23,049 bases of DNA from IMG/VR virus record IMGVR_UViG_3300032309_002412, positions 1 to 23,049 of that record; one strand, 5' to 3'. Below are positions 7,723 through 14,099 of the stretch, piece by piece. Every line of letters starts with the position of its first letter. The first letter of the stretch is position 1. Position numbers and translations under genes: made by a program. Source of the stretch: a virus. The notes beneath the pieces are model-generated. The model worked only from the letters and a program-made list of their open reading frames with translations, searched no databases and had not been told where the DNA came from.

Positions 7723-9042
7723 ATGGCTACCGCAACGACCCCGCCACCCTCAAGAATCGTAACTTGGACTTTTAAAACCAGCCAACTGCCCGGTACTTAT
7801 TACTGGACCAACGATGGACCTGACTCCACCACTGACGGTACAGATTTTGTTGATGGACTTAACTCTGGTAGTTTTACAGTCACTGGTAGTTTCTCAGCGA
7901 GCGTTTCGCCACCAGTATACAACACCGGTACATTTACTAGAGAAATGAAACCCGATAATAAAACTGAGGGTCCAGAATATATTCATATGCGCGTTCGTAG
8001 GGACAGCACATCAGGACGAATTTTAACCATTATGAATAAAATATTAGTTAAGGATACATCGCTTGGTACAACTACTACAACTACCCCGGCACCGCCACCT
8101 GTACCAGTGTTACCTCCGGGTATATCAGCGTCTAATGCAGGATGGGGCGGCGCTGGTGTTGGTGGTACCGCAAATTATCGTGGTGGATTTAGTGCGTGTT
8201 CTTCACACAATGGTAATGGTGGAGGCGGGGGAGCCAGCCCGCTGGGCGGGGATGGTGCTAGTTGGACAGCAAATGTTAATACTGAAGGCACATTTGGTTC
8301 AGGCGGGTCTGGTGGTGGTATAACAACTGCTGGTGTCGCTGGTGTTGGGACACAATCTGGATATTCATCAACAGTAGATGCTACAGGCTATGGCAACGGT
8401 GGAGGTAGTGTTGAAACAGATGGGGCCAACAGTTCACTTTCAAATACCAGGGCGGGTCGTGGTAGCGGGGGCATTGTTAGAATTAGCATCGCTAAAGGCA
8501 GTTATACTTTTACTGCAGCAGACATGACCGCCTCAAATGCTACAAGAATAAATGCAGGTGGGCTTGAATGGGATAATGCCGCTGGGCTAAAAACGTCAGA
8601 CAGTGTTTATGATGGAGCTTTAATTGGGTCCTTTACCGTGCCAGCTGGCGTTACTAAAATCAATGTGTACTTGGTTGCTGGTGGCGGGGGTGGAGGTATT
8701 GGTCCCTGCGTCAATGCTGGTGGCGGGGGTGGCGGTGCAGCGTATTACCAAAATTATGTTGTTACCCCGGGCACAACCTATCAAATCAAAGTTGGGGCCG
8801 GGGGGCAAGGTGGACTTCAGGGCGTCCCTAGGGCAACAGAATCCGGTGCACCATACGGTGTGTCCCAAGCACCATGGCGTGGGGGTAAAACAGCTTTTTG
8901 CGATTCTGGCGGTACTGAATTAGTATATGCAACCGGTGGTAATACAAGGCCTGACAATTGTGCAGCGTTAACAAATGCTGATTCAGCAGCATCTAACACC
9001 GCTGATGCACCAGGCACTAATTTGCCTGTGCCACCATTGTAA
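7723..9042 (+). CDS. Glycine-rich tail fibre/adhesin protein with Calx-beta-like N-terminus
   Basis: The 439-aa product has three parts. Residues ~10-112 are Calx-beta-like (LPGTYYWTNDGPDSTTDGTD, ending ILVKDTS). A short linker follows (TTTTTTPAPPPVPVLPPG). Residues ~133-259 are glycine-rich and end like the closing part of a phage Gly-rich domain (GRGSGGIVRISI). Residues ~297-439 restart such a domain (FTVPAGVTKINVYLVAGGGG, GGGGGGAAYYQNYVVTPG, YQIKVGAGGQGG). Gly-rich sandwiches of this kind form fibre-tip adhesins, as in gp38-type proteins of T-even relatives. The second copy ends without its usual closing strand, so the C-terminus may be truncated or rearranged. No good ribosome site precedes the ATG; it lies 6 bases after the upstream stop and may rely on coupling. 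Confidence 0.82.
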   Translation: MATATTPPPSRIVTWTFKTSQLPGTYYWTNDGPDSTTDGTDFVDGLNSGSFTVTGSFSASVSPPVYNTGTFTREMKPDNKTEGPEYIHMRVRRDSTSGRILTIMNKILVKDTSLGTTTTTTPAPPPVPVLPPGISASNAGWGGAGVGGTANYRGGFSACSSHNGNGGGGGASPLGGDGASWTANVNTEGTFGSGGSGGGITTAGVAGVGTQSGYSSTVDATGYGNGGGSVETDGANSSLSNTRAGRGSGGIVRISIAKGSYTFTAADMTASNATRINAGGLEWDNAAGLKTSDSVYDGALIGSFTVPAGVTKINVYLVAGGGGGGIGPCVNAGGGGGGAAYYQNYVVTPGTTYQIKVGAGGQGGLQGVPRATESGAPYGVSQAPWRGGKTAFCDSGGTELVYATGGNTRPDNCAALTNADSAASNTADAPGTNLPVPPL

Positions 9043-9084
9043 CACCCTGTTGATTAAGAATTTTATCAAAGATTTTCTCCCTAT

Positions 9085-9092
9085 TATAAATA
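9085..9092 (+). promoter_or_regulatory. T4-type late promoter (TATAAATA)
   Basis: An exact TATAAATA octamer lies in the 71-base gap, 21 bases before the ATG at 9114. Position and exact match support a late promoter recognised by a gp55-like sigma factor and sliding clamp, which would be encoded elsewhere. Confidence 0.65.
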
Positions 9093-9113
9093 TCAATAGA
9101 CAGGAACAATTAC

Positions 9114-9419
9114 ATGGCAGCAAAACAATTTACTATAACAAATACCGGAACTGGCGCGCTAACAATTCAAGGGATAGCATTTGTTGATCCAACGGGTATT
9201 CAACACAGCGCCAATTTAATAAATTTAGGTGGGGGAGGAGCTGTTTTAGGAAACGCTGTTTTGAGTTACTTGTTGCCGCCGGGTAATTTCCAAACATTCA
9301 CTGTAGATTACACCAGTACCACTGTGCCAGCTGGCACTTATAACGGTAGGATAACTGTTAGTGGTAGTAACGGTAGAACTCAAGATATCACCAGCACCAT
9401 TGTAGTTACAAATTCTTAG
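9114..9419 (+). CDS. Stand-alone HYDIN-like Ig-domain protein (fibre-associated)
   Basis: The 101-aa product is a single beta-sandwich domain homologous to the C-terminus of the propeller fibre gene at 5533-7716. Both begin F-T-I-T-N-T-G-T and share GNAVLS, F-T-V.Y, GTY.G.I and a terminal STI strand. My hand alignment gives about 40% identity over about 96 residues. It belongs to the HYDIN/ASPM-SPD-2-type Ig domains. As a separate gene it may be a capping or decoration subunit, or a domain donor for fibre recombination. AGGAAC upstream provides a modest ribosome site. It has its own TATAAATA promoter and ends the fibre block. Confidence 0.82.
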   Translation: MAAKQFTITNTGTGALTIQGIAFVDPTGIQHSANLINLGGGGAVLGNAVLSYLLPPGNFQTFTVDYTSTTVPAGTYNGRITVSGSNGRTQDITSTIVVTNS

Positions 9420-9436
9420 TTTGATTTGACAAATTC

Positions 9437-9465
9437 TTGACAAATTGTCCAAATTGCGGTATACT
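9437..9465 (+). promoter_or_regulatory. Strong sigma-70-type promoter of nrdAB
   Basis: TTGACA (9437-9442), a 17-base spacer and TATACT (9460-9465) give a near-consensus promoter with predicted start near 9472, leaving a ~200-base leader before nrdA. A second TTGACA lies 11 bases upstream (9426-9431). ACTAAATA overlaps the -10 and resembles a late element, so dual-phase use is possible. Confidence 0.78.
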
Positions 9466-9471
9466 AAATAC

Positions 9472-9675
9472 TTTTCACTAATACAAGCCCACTATATACC
9501 AAATGCAAAAATTTTTAATCTGCTTAGACAACTGTTGCACAGTAAAAGTAAATAATCAACAACCTGGTTAATTTTATATTAAAGCAGCCGACTGAATAAA
9601 TCAAACAATGCCCAAATTACTTGAACAGTTTCAAGTGGGCTTTCTGTACCTTAAAAAATTGAAGGATAATTAAAG
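9472..9675 (+). promoter_or_regulatory. nrdA leader: candidate structured/attenuator-like 5' UTR with two micro-ORFs
   Basis: The ~200-base leader has two mutually exclusive pairings. A local hairpin has ACTTGAA (9619-9625) pairing with TTCAAGT (9630-9636) across a CAGT loop, extended across a bulge by GCCC (9610-9613) with GGGC (9637-9640). A competing long-range pairing is AAGCCCACT (9485-9493) with AGTGGGCTT (9634-9642), nine perfect bases. Two tiny ORFs also fit: 9503-9571 (22 aa, with a C..DNCC motif) and 9608-9673 (21 aa, starts MPKLLEQF). The latter ends 2 bases before the nrdA ATG and contains the hairpin. Neither has a good ribosome site. GAAGGA at 9660-9665 serves nrdA. I know no named riboswitch matching this. 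Confidence 0.4.
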
Positions 9676-11520
9676 ATGGTAAAAATTGACGTAACGAGAG
9701 ATCAACTATTTTCGGAACAGGGGTTAGATTTAGTAAACAAGTATTATTCGGATGGCAAAGAGGGGGTACAGCGAGCAATAGCAAGAGCAGCAACAGCCTT
9801 CAGTTACGGCGATGCAGAACTAGCACAATTCATTTACGACGCAGCAAGTCAACATCATTTTTTCTATTCCAGTCCCATACTCAGCAATGCACCCGATGGT
9901 GAATGGGATCCCGCAGTCAATTATACAGATCCTGAATTTTGGAAGCCCGGAAACGGTGAAGCACGTCGGCGTGCTTGGTTGGGCACAAAGCCCAAAGCAC
10001 TGCCTATCAGTTGCTTTTTAGGATTCGTGGAGGATACCATCTCTGGTCAAATTGCCAGCAGCAGCGAACTGGCCCTGCTCAGCGTGGCTGGTGGCGGCAC
10101 TGCACTACACAATGGCATTCGTGCAGTAAGTGAAAAAGCACCGGGCCCTATTCCCTACATCAAGACCATTGACGGGATCATGGGCTACTATCGCCAAGGC
10201 AAGACTCGTCGTGGTAGTTGTGCTGTGTACATGGACATTGACCATCCCGACATCTTAGAATTTATTAAAATGCGTACACCTTCAGGTGGTGACACAGCCC
10301 GCAAGATCACCAATCGCAAGGGTGTGCATAATGCAGTCAACATCACACAAGAGTTTGTTGATGCAGTTGGCGCAGGTGCACTGTTTGAACTAAAGTGCCC
10401 ACATAGTGGCGAAGTGCGCGATGCTGTACCAGCACGTGAGCTTTGGGAAACCATCTTAGAAACACGTGAACTAACAGGCGAGCCTTATATTTGGCTTAAA
10501 GACAATGCTAATGCTGCACTGCCTGAATCGCAACGCGAACTAGGACTAGTCAATCGTGGCAGCAATCTCTGCAGTGAAATCTCATTGCCAACCAGTGCCG
10601 AACGGACCGCTGTGTGCTGCTTGAGCAGTGTCAACTTAGAACGCTATGAGGAGTGGAAGGACACTGGGCTAGTATCTCGACTTACTCGTTTCTTGGACAA
10701 TGTTATTCAATGGTTCATTGATTGGAGCCCCAATGAACTACACAAGACTCGCTTCAGCGCCGAACGTGAGCGTGCCATTGGCATTGGTGCAATGGGGTGG
10801 CATAACTTTTTAATGAGCAAAAATATTCCTTTTGAGGGAGGCGGCTTTGATAGTGCTACACAATGGAACCACAAGATCTTTTCCGGTATGCGGAAGGAAG
10901 CTGTGGCCGAGAGCCTGCGGTTAGCAGTGGAACGTGGCGAAGCACCCGACATGGCAGGTACAGGCCGTCGCAACAGTCATCTTTTTGCCATTGCTCCCAA
11001 TGCCAACAGTTCTATCCTGTGCAACACTACTCCTAGCATTGAGCCTATGGCCAGCAATGCTTATACACAAAAAACACGCAATGGCATCTTTCAAGTACGT
11101 AACCGCTACTTAGTACCAGTGCTGGAAAAGTATGGCACAAACACGCCAGAAACTTGGAAAAACATTGAAAAAAACAATGGTTCTGTACAACATTTGGCTG
11201 AATTAACCGCCAAAGAAAAAGAAGTGTTCAAAACTGCGTGGGAAATTGATCAGCACTGGTTAGTGGAACACGCTGAAGCACGACAGCAGTATATTTGCCA
11301 AAGTCAAAGCCTAAATTTGTTTTTTCTGCCTGGCACCGAACGGGCCTACATTAATAGTGTCCATTTAAAAGCTATTCGCAGCAGCACCCTAAAGAGCCTG
11401 TACTACTTTAAAACCGGGGCCAAAGTAGCTGCTGACACTGTCAAAGCCATGCAGAGAGTCAAGTTGGAGGATTGGAAAGAAGCCGCAGAGTCTGAGACTT
11501 GTGTTGCTTGTGAAGGTTAA
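9676..11520 (+). CDS. nrdA: Class Ia ribonucleoside-diphosphate reductase alpha subunit, lacking the ATP cone
   Basis: The enzyme reduces NDPs to dNDPs with the NrdB radical subunit. Catalytic residues are visible: Cys113 (LPISCFLG), Cys314 (VCCLSSVNL), the N297-C299-E301 triad (SNLCSEI), the tandem tyrosines of radical transfer (LKSLYYFKTG) and the C-terminal redox cysteines 609/612 (ETCVACEG). At 614 aa it is well short of E. coli NrdA (761). It begins almost directly at the catalytic domain, so the N-terminal ATP-cone that mediates dATP shut-off is absent. An insert of ~35 residues (about 72-109) separates SPILSNA from LPISC. GAAGGA precedes the ATG, and nrdB follows 12 bases later. The missing cone should let the phage keep making dNTPs despite high dATP. 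Confidence 0.97.
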   Translation: MVKIDVTRDQLFSEQGLDLVNKYYSDGKEGVQRAIARAATAFSYGDAELAQFIYDAASQHHFFYSSPILSNAPDGEWDPAVNYTDPEFWKPGNGEARRRAWLGTKPKALPISCFLGFVEDTISGQIASSSELALLSVAGGGTALHNGIRAVSEKAPGPIPYIKTIDGIMGYYRQGKTRRGSCAVYMDIDHPDILEFIKMRTPSGGDTARKITNRKGVHNAVNITQEFVDAVGAGALFELKCPHSGEVRDAVPARELWETILETRELTGEPYIWLKDNANAALPESQRELGLVNRGSNLCSEISLPTSAERTAVCCLSSVNLERYEEWKDTGLVSRLTRFLDNVIQWFIDWSPNELHKTRFSAERERAIGIGAMGWHNFLMSKNIPFEGGGFDSATQWNHKIFSGMRKEAVAESLRLAVERGEAPDMAGTGRRNSHLFAIAPNANSSILCNTTPSIEPMASNAYTQKTRNGIFQVRNRYLVPVLEKYGTNTPETWKNIEKNNGSVQHLAELTAKEKEVFKTAWEIDQHWLVEHAEARQQYICQSQSLNLFFLPGTERAYINSVHLKAIRSSTLKSLYYFKTGAKVAADTVKAMQRVKLEDWKEAAESETCVACEG

Positions 11521-11532
11521 AAGGAGATCATC

Positions 11533-12483
11533 ATGTCATTATTAGAAACCAGTAAAACTTATGTTCCTGCGTATCCCGAGTTTGTGGAGATCACACGACT
11601 GCACGAAGAACTGCATTGGCACGAGGGCGAGGCCAAACTGCAAGAGGATGTAGAACAGTGGAAGACCGGCAAAATTACCGAACAAGAAAAATACTTTATC
11701 AACAGTATTCTACGTCTCTTTGTTCAAAGCGATGTAGCAGTGGGCAGCGACTACTACGATAACCTTATCCCGGTGTTTAAAAACAATGAAGTACGCAACA
11801 TGTTGGGCAGCTTTGCTGGGCGCGAAGGTGTACATCAACGTGCTTATGCCTTGCTCAGTGACACATTGGGTTTTGGCGATAACTTTTATCAAGAGTTCCT
11901 TGAGTACGAGGACATGAAAGAAAAGTACGAGTACATGTTGGACATGAACAATCGCAGCTACAGAGACATTGGCATCAGCTTGGCCAAGCAGGTGCTGATT
12001 GAAGGGGTGTGCTTGTTTGCTAGTTTTGCTATGCTACTAAACTTCCAGCGTTTTGGAAAAATGGCTGGCATGAGCGACATCAACCTGTGGAGCATTCGTG
12101 ATGAAAGTGTACACGTACAGGGTATCGCACTGCTGTTTAGAAAGTTCCTAGCTGAACATCCACGTGTGGTCAACAATGAATTTAAGAGTGAAATTTATCT
12201 TACAGCAGCACGAGTAGTTGAACTAGAAGACAAGTTCATTGATCGTGCGTTTGAGATGGGCGGTGTACAAGGTATTACCAAAACAGAAGTCAAACAGTAC
12301 ATTCGTGCAGTGTGCGACTATCGCATGACACAGTTGGGTTTCAAGACACAGTTTGACGTTGAAAATCCTTTTGAGTGGCTGGACTGGTTAACCAGCAGCA
12401 ATGCTATTGAAAACTTTTTTGAAACCAACACTGTGGGTTACAGCAAAAACGCCATGGTAGGCCACTACGCAGAAGCCTATTGA
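11533..12483 (+). CDS. nrdB: Class Ia ribonucleotide reductase beta (radical) subunit
   Basis: The 316-aa product carries the diiron-tyrosyl radical cofactor for NrdA. By alignment to E. coli NrdB I see D67 (VQSDVAVG), E98 and H101 in GREGVHQRAY, the radical tyrosine Y105 seven residues after E98, E157 (VLIEGVCLF), and E191/H194 (IRDESVHVQG). All six metal ligands and the tyrosine are present, so a conventional class Ia cofactor is expected. The C-terminal tail (FFETNTVGYSKNAMVG) supplies the subunit-binding and radical-transfer segment. A strong AAGGAG lies 9 bases before the ATG, in the 12-base gap after nrdA, so the genes form an operon. A perfect promoter for downstream genes overlaps the nrdB stop. 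Confidence 0.97.
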   Translation: MSLLETSKTYVPAYPEFVEITRLHEELHWHEGEAKLQEDVEQWKTGKITEQEKYFINSILRLFVQSDVAVGSDYYDNLIPVFKNNEVRNMLGSFAGREGVHQRAYALLSDTLGFGDNFYQEFLEYEDMKEKYEYMLDMNNRSYRDIGISLAKQVLIEGVCLFASFAMLLNFQRFGKMAGMSDINLWSIRDESVHVQGIALLFRKFLAEHPRVVNNEFKSEIYLTAARVVELEDKFIDRAFEMGGVQGITKTEVKQYIRAVCDYRMTQLGFKTQFDVENPFEWLDWLTSSNAIENFFETNTVGYSKNAMVGHYAEAY

Positions 12484-12508
12484 CACTGTGTTGATATGCT
12501 AGTATAAT
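12480..12508 (+). promoter_or_regulatory. Perfect sigma-70 consensus promoter overlapping nrdB stop
   Basis: TTGACA (12480-12485), exactly 17 bases, TATAAT (12503-12508). The -35 element overlaps the TGA stop of nrdB. Predicted start is near 12515, about 19 bases before the ATG of the LSm-like gene. It probably drives 12534-13444 independently of nrdAB. Confidence 0.85.
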
Positions 12509-12533
12509 AGTCACTTTAATAGGGTTAAATATT

Positions 12534-12851
12534 ATGTTACTCAAAAAAGATTACGCCGACGGCGACATTGTCAGTTTTAAATTAGTTAATGGCGATGAAA
12601 TCTTAGCTCAAGTGCTGGAAGTCAACAGCGACTCTTGGACCATTTCCAAACCACTTATTATGGTACCGAGTGCAAAAGGGATTGGCCTCGTTCAAGCCAT
12701 GTTGGGCATGGACGTGGATACCGCTGTAGATCTACAACGATCGTGTGTTATGATGCATGCCTTGGTGGTCAAGGATTTAGCCGACCACTATATTTTAACC
12801 ACTACCGGAATTGAGCCAGTTACACGAGGGGGTATCATAACTGGAGCATAA
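12534..12851 (+). CDS. Small LSm-like beta-barrel phage protein
   Basis: The 105-aa product opens with a segment typical of Sm/LSm-like small barrels: DGDIVSFKLVNGDEILAQVL, then a strand SWTISKPLIMVPS, a loop, and a second strand pair at the C-terminus (MMHALVVKDLADHYILTTT). Similar 'KL.NGDEI.A.V' proteins are common and uncharacterised in T4-like phages of aquatic bacteria. Binding of RNA or a protein partner is possible but not demonstrable here. AGGG lies upstream of the ATG, and a perfect promoter precedes the gene. The stop is followed 2 bases later by the TTG start of the hydrolase gene, so the two are probably co-translated. Confidence 0.6.
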   Translation: MLLKKDYADGDIVSFKLVNGDEILAQVLEVNSDSWTISKPLIMVPSAKGIGLVQAMLGMDVDTAVDLQRSCVMMHALVVKDLADHYILTTTGIEPVTRGGIITGA

Positions 12852-12853
12852 TT

Positions 12854-13444
12854 TTGAAGAAAATCCTCATATTATGGGCCGTCATTGCGACGGCTCTTTG
12901 CGTGGGCATACATTTTTATCATAAACAACTAGCTGAACAAACAGCTCAACAATTTGCCGAACAGTATCGAGAAATACGATACATTGCTGATGATGGAAAA
13001 ACAGCAGCTCGCGTTGTTGATCAGCGCGAGCTAACTTGTTTGGCTGAAAACATTTATTATGAAGCTGCTGGAGAAACACTGGCAGGCAAAATGGCTGTAG
13101 GCTTGGTTACGTTGAATCGAGTACGCAGTGGAAGATTTGCACGTACCATCTGCGGTGTAGTAAATCAACGAGTTGGTGGTAGTTGTCAATTCAGTTGGCG
13201 TTGTGAGCCCTCGTTAAAAACACGCAATAATCAACAATGGCGGGACAGTTTGCGTATTGCAACTTATTTAATGACAAACATAGCGTTTGATATAACTGGG
13301 GGTGCTACTTACTTTCACAATCAGACAGTCAAGCCCAATTGGAAGAACTTGAATAAAACCAGTAGAATTGATAATCATACTTTTTATTCTAGACCAAAAG
13401 AGCGTAAGTCTCGTCAAGATATTGAAGTGGCTAGTAAACTTTAA
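12854..13444 (+). CDS. SleB-family cell wall hydrolase with N-terminal signal anchor (putative endolysin)
   Basis: The 196-aa product has an N-terminal hydrophobic helix after two lysines (KKILILWAVIATALCVGIHF), then a spacer and a Hydrolase_2/SleB domain (about 55-175). The signature is CLAENIYYEAAGETLAGKMA (E59 and the E-A-x-G-E cluster), followed by VGLVTLNRVRSGRFARTICG, CQFSWRCE and GGATYFHN. These enzymes cut peptidoglycan glycan strands. The single anchor without a clear cleavage site suggests a SAR-type or membrane-tethered endolysin. The start is TTG at 12854, two bases after the preceding stop and 8 bases after GGAG. No ATG gives the anchor. Cys residues (C55, C100, C111, C118) could form disulfides or a SAR switch. 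Probably acts in lysis. Confidence 0.85.
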   Translation: MKKILILWAVIATALCVGIHFYHKQLAEQTAQQFAEQYREIRYIADDGKTAARVVDQRELTCLAENIYYEAAGETLAGKMAVGLVTLNRVRSGRFARTICGVVNQRVGGSCQFSWRCEPSLKTRNNQQWRDSLRIATYLMTNIAFDITGGATYFHNQTVKPNWKNLNKTSRIDNHTFYSRPKERKSRQDIEVASKL

Positions 13445-13452
13445 GTTAAATA
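13445..13452 (+). promoter_or_regulatory. Late promoter-like GTTAAATA
   Basis: GTTAAATA directly follows the hydrolase stop, 33 bases before the next ATG at 13485. It matches the T4 late octamer in six of eight positions, so it is weak evidence. Confidence 0.3.
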
Positions 13453-13484
13453 CTAATGTAACACAACTATAAGGAGTCGGTATT

Positions 13485-13694
13485 ATGACAAGTTTTGAAG
13501 AAAACGTGAGTGATATTTACGAAAAAGAAATAACTGATACCGACTTTGGGTTTATTATTGACAGTTCAGGGGAATTAAAAACTGTGTTTTTTCCTGAGGA
13601 CTATTCAGGTTACATGCCAAAAAAGATCAAAGAAGTACTACACCTAATGGGCGTGGACGATCCTGAGAGTTTGGCCGGTATAACATTGCACTAA
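13485..13694 (+). CDS. Small acidic phage protein, unknown function
   Basis: The 69-aa acidic product has a probable small alpha/beta fold (FGFIIDSSGELKTVFFPEDY, then KKIKEVLHLMGVDDPESL). An excellent ribosome site (AAGGAG, 9 bases before the ATG) supports it as a genuine, well-translated gene. It resembles short conserved proteins of T4-like phages with a 'F..D..G.LK..F.P.D' start, but I cannot assign a role. A perfect 8-bp hairpin follows its stop by 6 bases and may end its transcript. Confidence 0.7.
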   Translation: MTSFEENVSDIYEKEITDTDFGFIIDSSGELKTVFFPEDYSGYMPKKIKEVLHLMGVDDPESLAGITLH

Positions 13695-13700
13695 ATCCCG

Positions 13701-13720
13701 GTGTTGTAGAGATACAACAC
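13701..13720 (+). terminator. Perfect 8-bp hairpin with GAGA (GNRA) loop
   Basis: GTGTTGTA (13701-13708), GAGA loop, TACAACAC (13713-13720), followed by TTGATATTTGG. It lies between the stop of the small acidic gene and the promoter of the GIY-YIG gene. The lack of a strong U-tract makes it a weak intrinsic terminator. It may instead be an mRNA 3'-stabilising or processing hairpin. Confidence 0.5.
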
Positions 13721-13731
13721 TTGATATTTGG

Positions 13732-13760
13732 TTGACGCCCATTTGGAGTGGTGCTATAAT
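13732..13760 (+). promoter_or_regulatory. Consensus sigma-70 promoter of GIY-YIG gene (leaderless geometry)
   Basis: TTGACG (13732-13737), 17 bases, TATAAT (13755-13760). The usual start, about 7 bases after the -10, falls on the ATG at 13767. This argues against the ATG at 13728, which lies upstream of the promoter elements. Confidence 0.82.
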
Positions 13761-13766
13761 TACTAC

Positions 13767-14099
13767 ATGGACACCACAACTCCCCCAAAAAAGCGCAAGC
13801 GGCGTAGTGATAGTACCCATGCAGTTTACTGCTTGGAAAACACCATCACTGGTGAGCAGTACATTGGCATCACTGTTGCCAGTGGCAACGTAAACCGTGC
13901 TATTAAGGTACGTGTTCAAAAGCACATTCAGCGAGCAGTAAAAGAAGACAAGCCCTGGACACTGTGTGCGGCAATTCGCGCATACGGTGCTGAGAGTTTT
14001 ACTTATTGGCTGGTTGAACGGGTGCGTGGACGACTTGCTGCTCATGCTCGTGAGCGTGAACTGATTCGTGAATACGCTCCGGCACTGAATACTCGGTGA
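13767..14099 (+). CDS. GIY-YIG family nuclease (free-standing, probably homing-type)
   Basis: The 110-aa product has a basic N-terminus (KKRKRR) and a GIY-YIG core: AVYCLENTITG (19-29) with YIG at 32-34, a catalytic-type Arg (R49) and His (H53) in KVRVQKHIQ, and a helix with the metal-binding-type Glu (AHARERELI, E96/E98). There is no obvious DNA-binding module after the domain. Free-standing GIY-YIG nucleases in T4-like phages often act as homing endonucleases (Seg type). The start at 13767 is preferred because a consensus promoter overlaps the 5' end of the longer frame. No ribosome site exists, so translation would be leaderless. The stop overlaps the next gene's GTG start by 4 bases. Confidence 0.82.
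   Translation: MDTTTPPKKRKRRSDSTHAVYCLENTITGEQYIGITVASGNVNRAIKVRVQKHIQRAVKEDKPWTLCAAIRAYGAESFTYWLVERVRGRLAAHARERELIREYAPALNTR

Noticed and set aside
9420-9675. AdoCbl or other known riboswitch before nrdA
   Set aside because: The class Ia enzyme does not use B12 and no conserved B12-box or other known riboswitch core is visible; reported only as an undefined structured leader.
12524-12531. GTTAAATA before the LSm-like gene as a late promoter
   Set aside because: It would start transcription inside the coding region; a perfect sigma-70 promoter is present upstream.
13728-13766. Longer start for the GIY-YIG gene at 13728
   Set aside because: The -35 and -10 elements of a consensus promoter lie inside this segment, and the residues are not part of the family core.
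13644-14045. Minus-strand 133-aa ORF over the GIY-YIG gene
   Set aside because: The plus strand carries clear GIY-YIG motifs and a promoter. The antisense product has no recognisable domain and no ribosome site.
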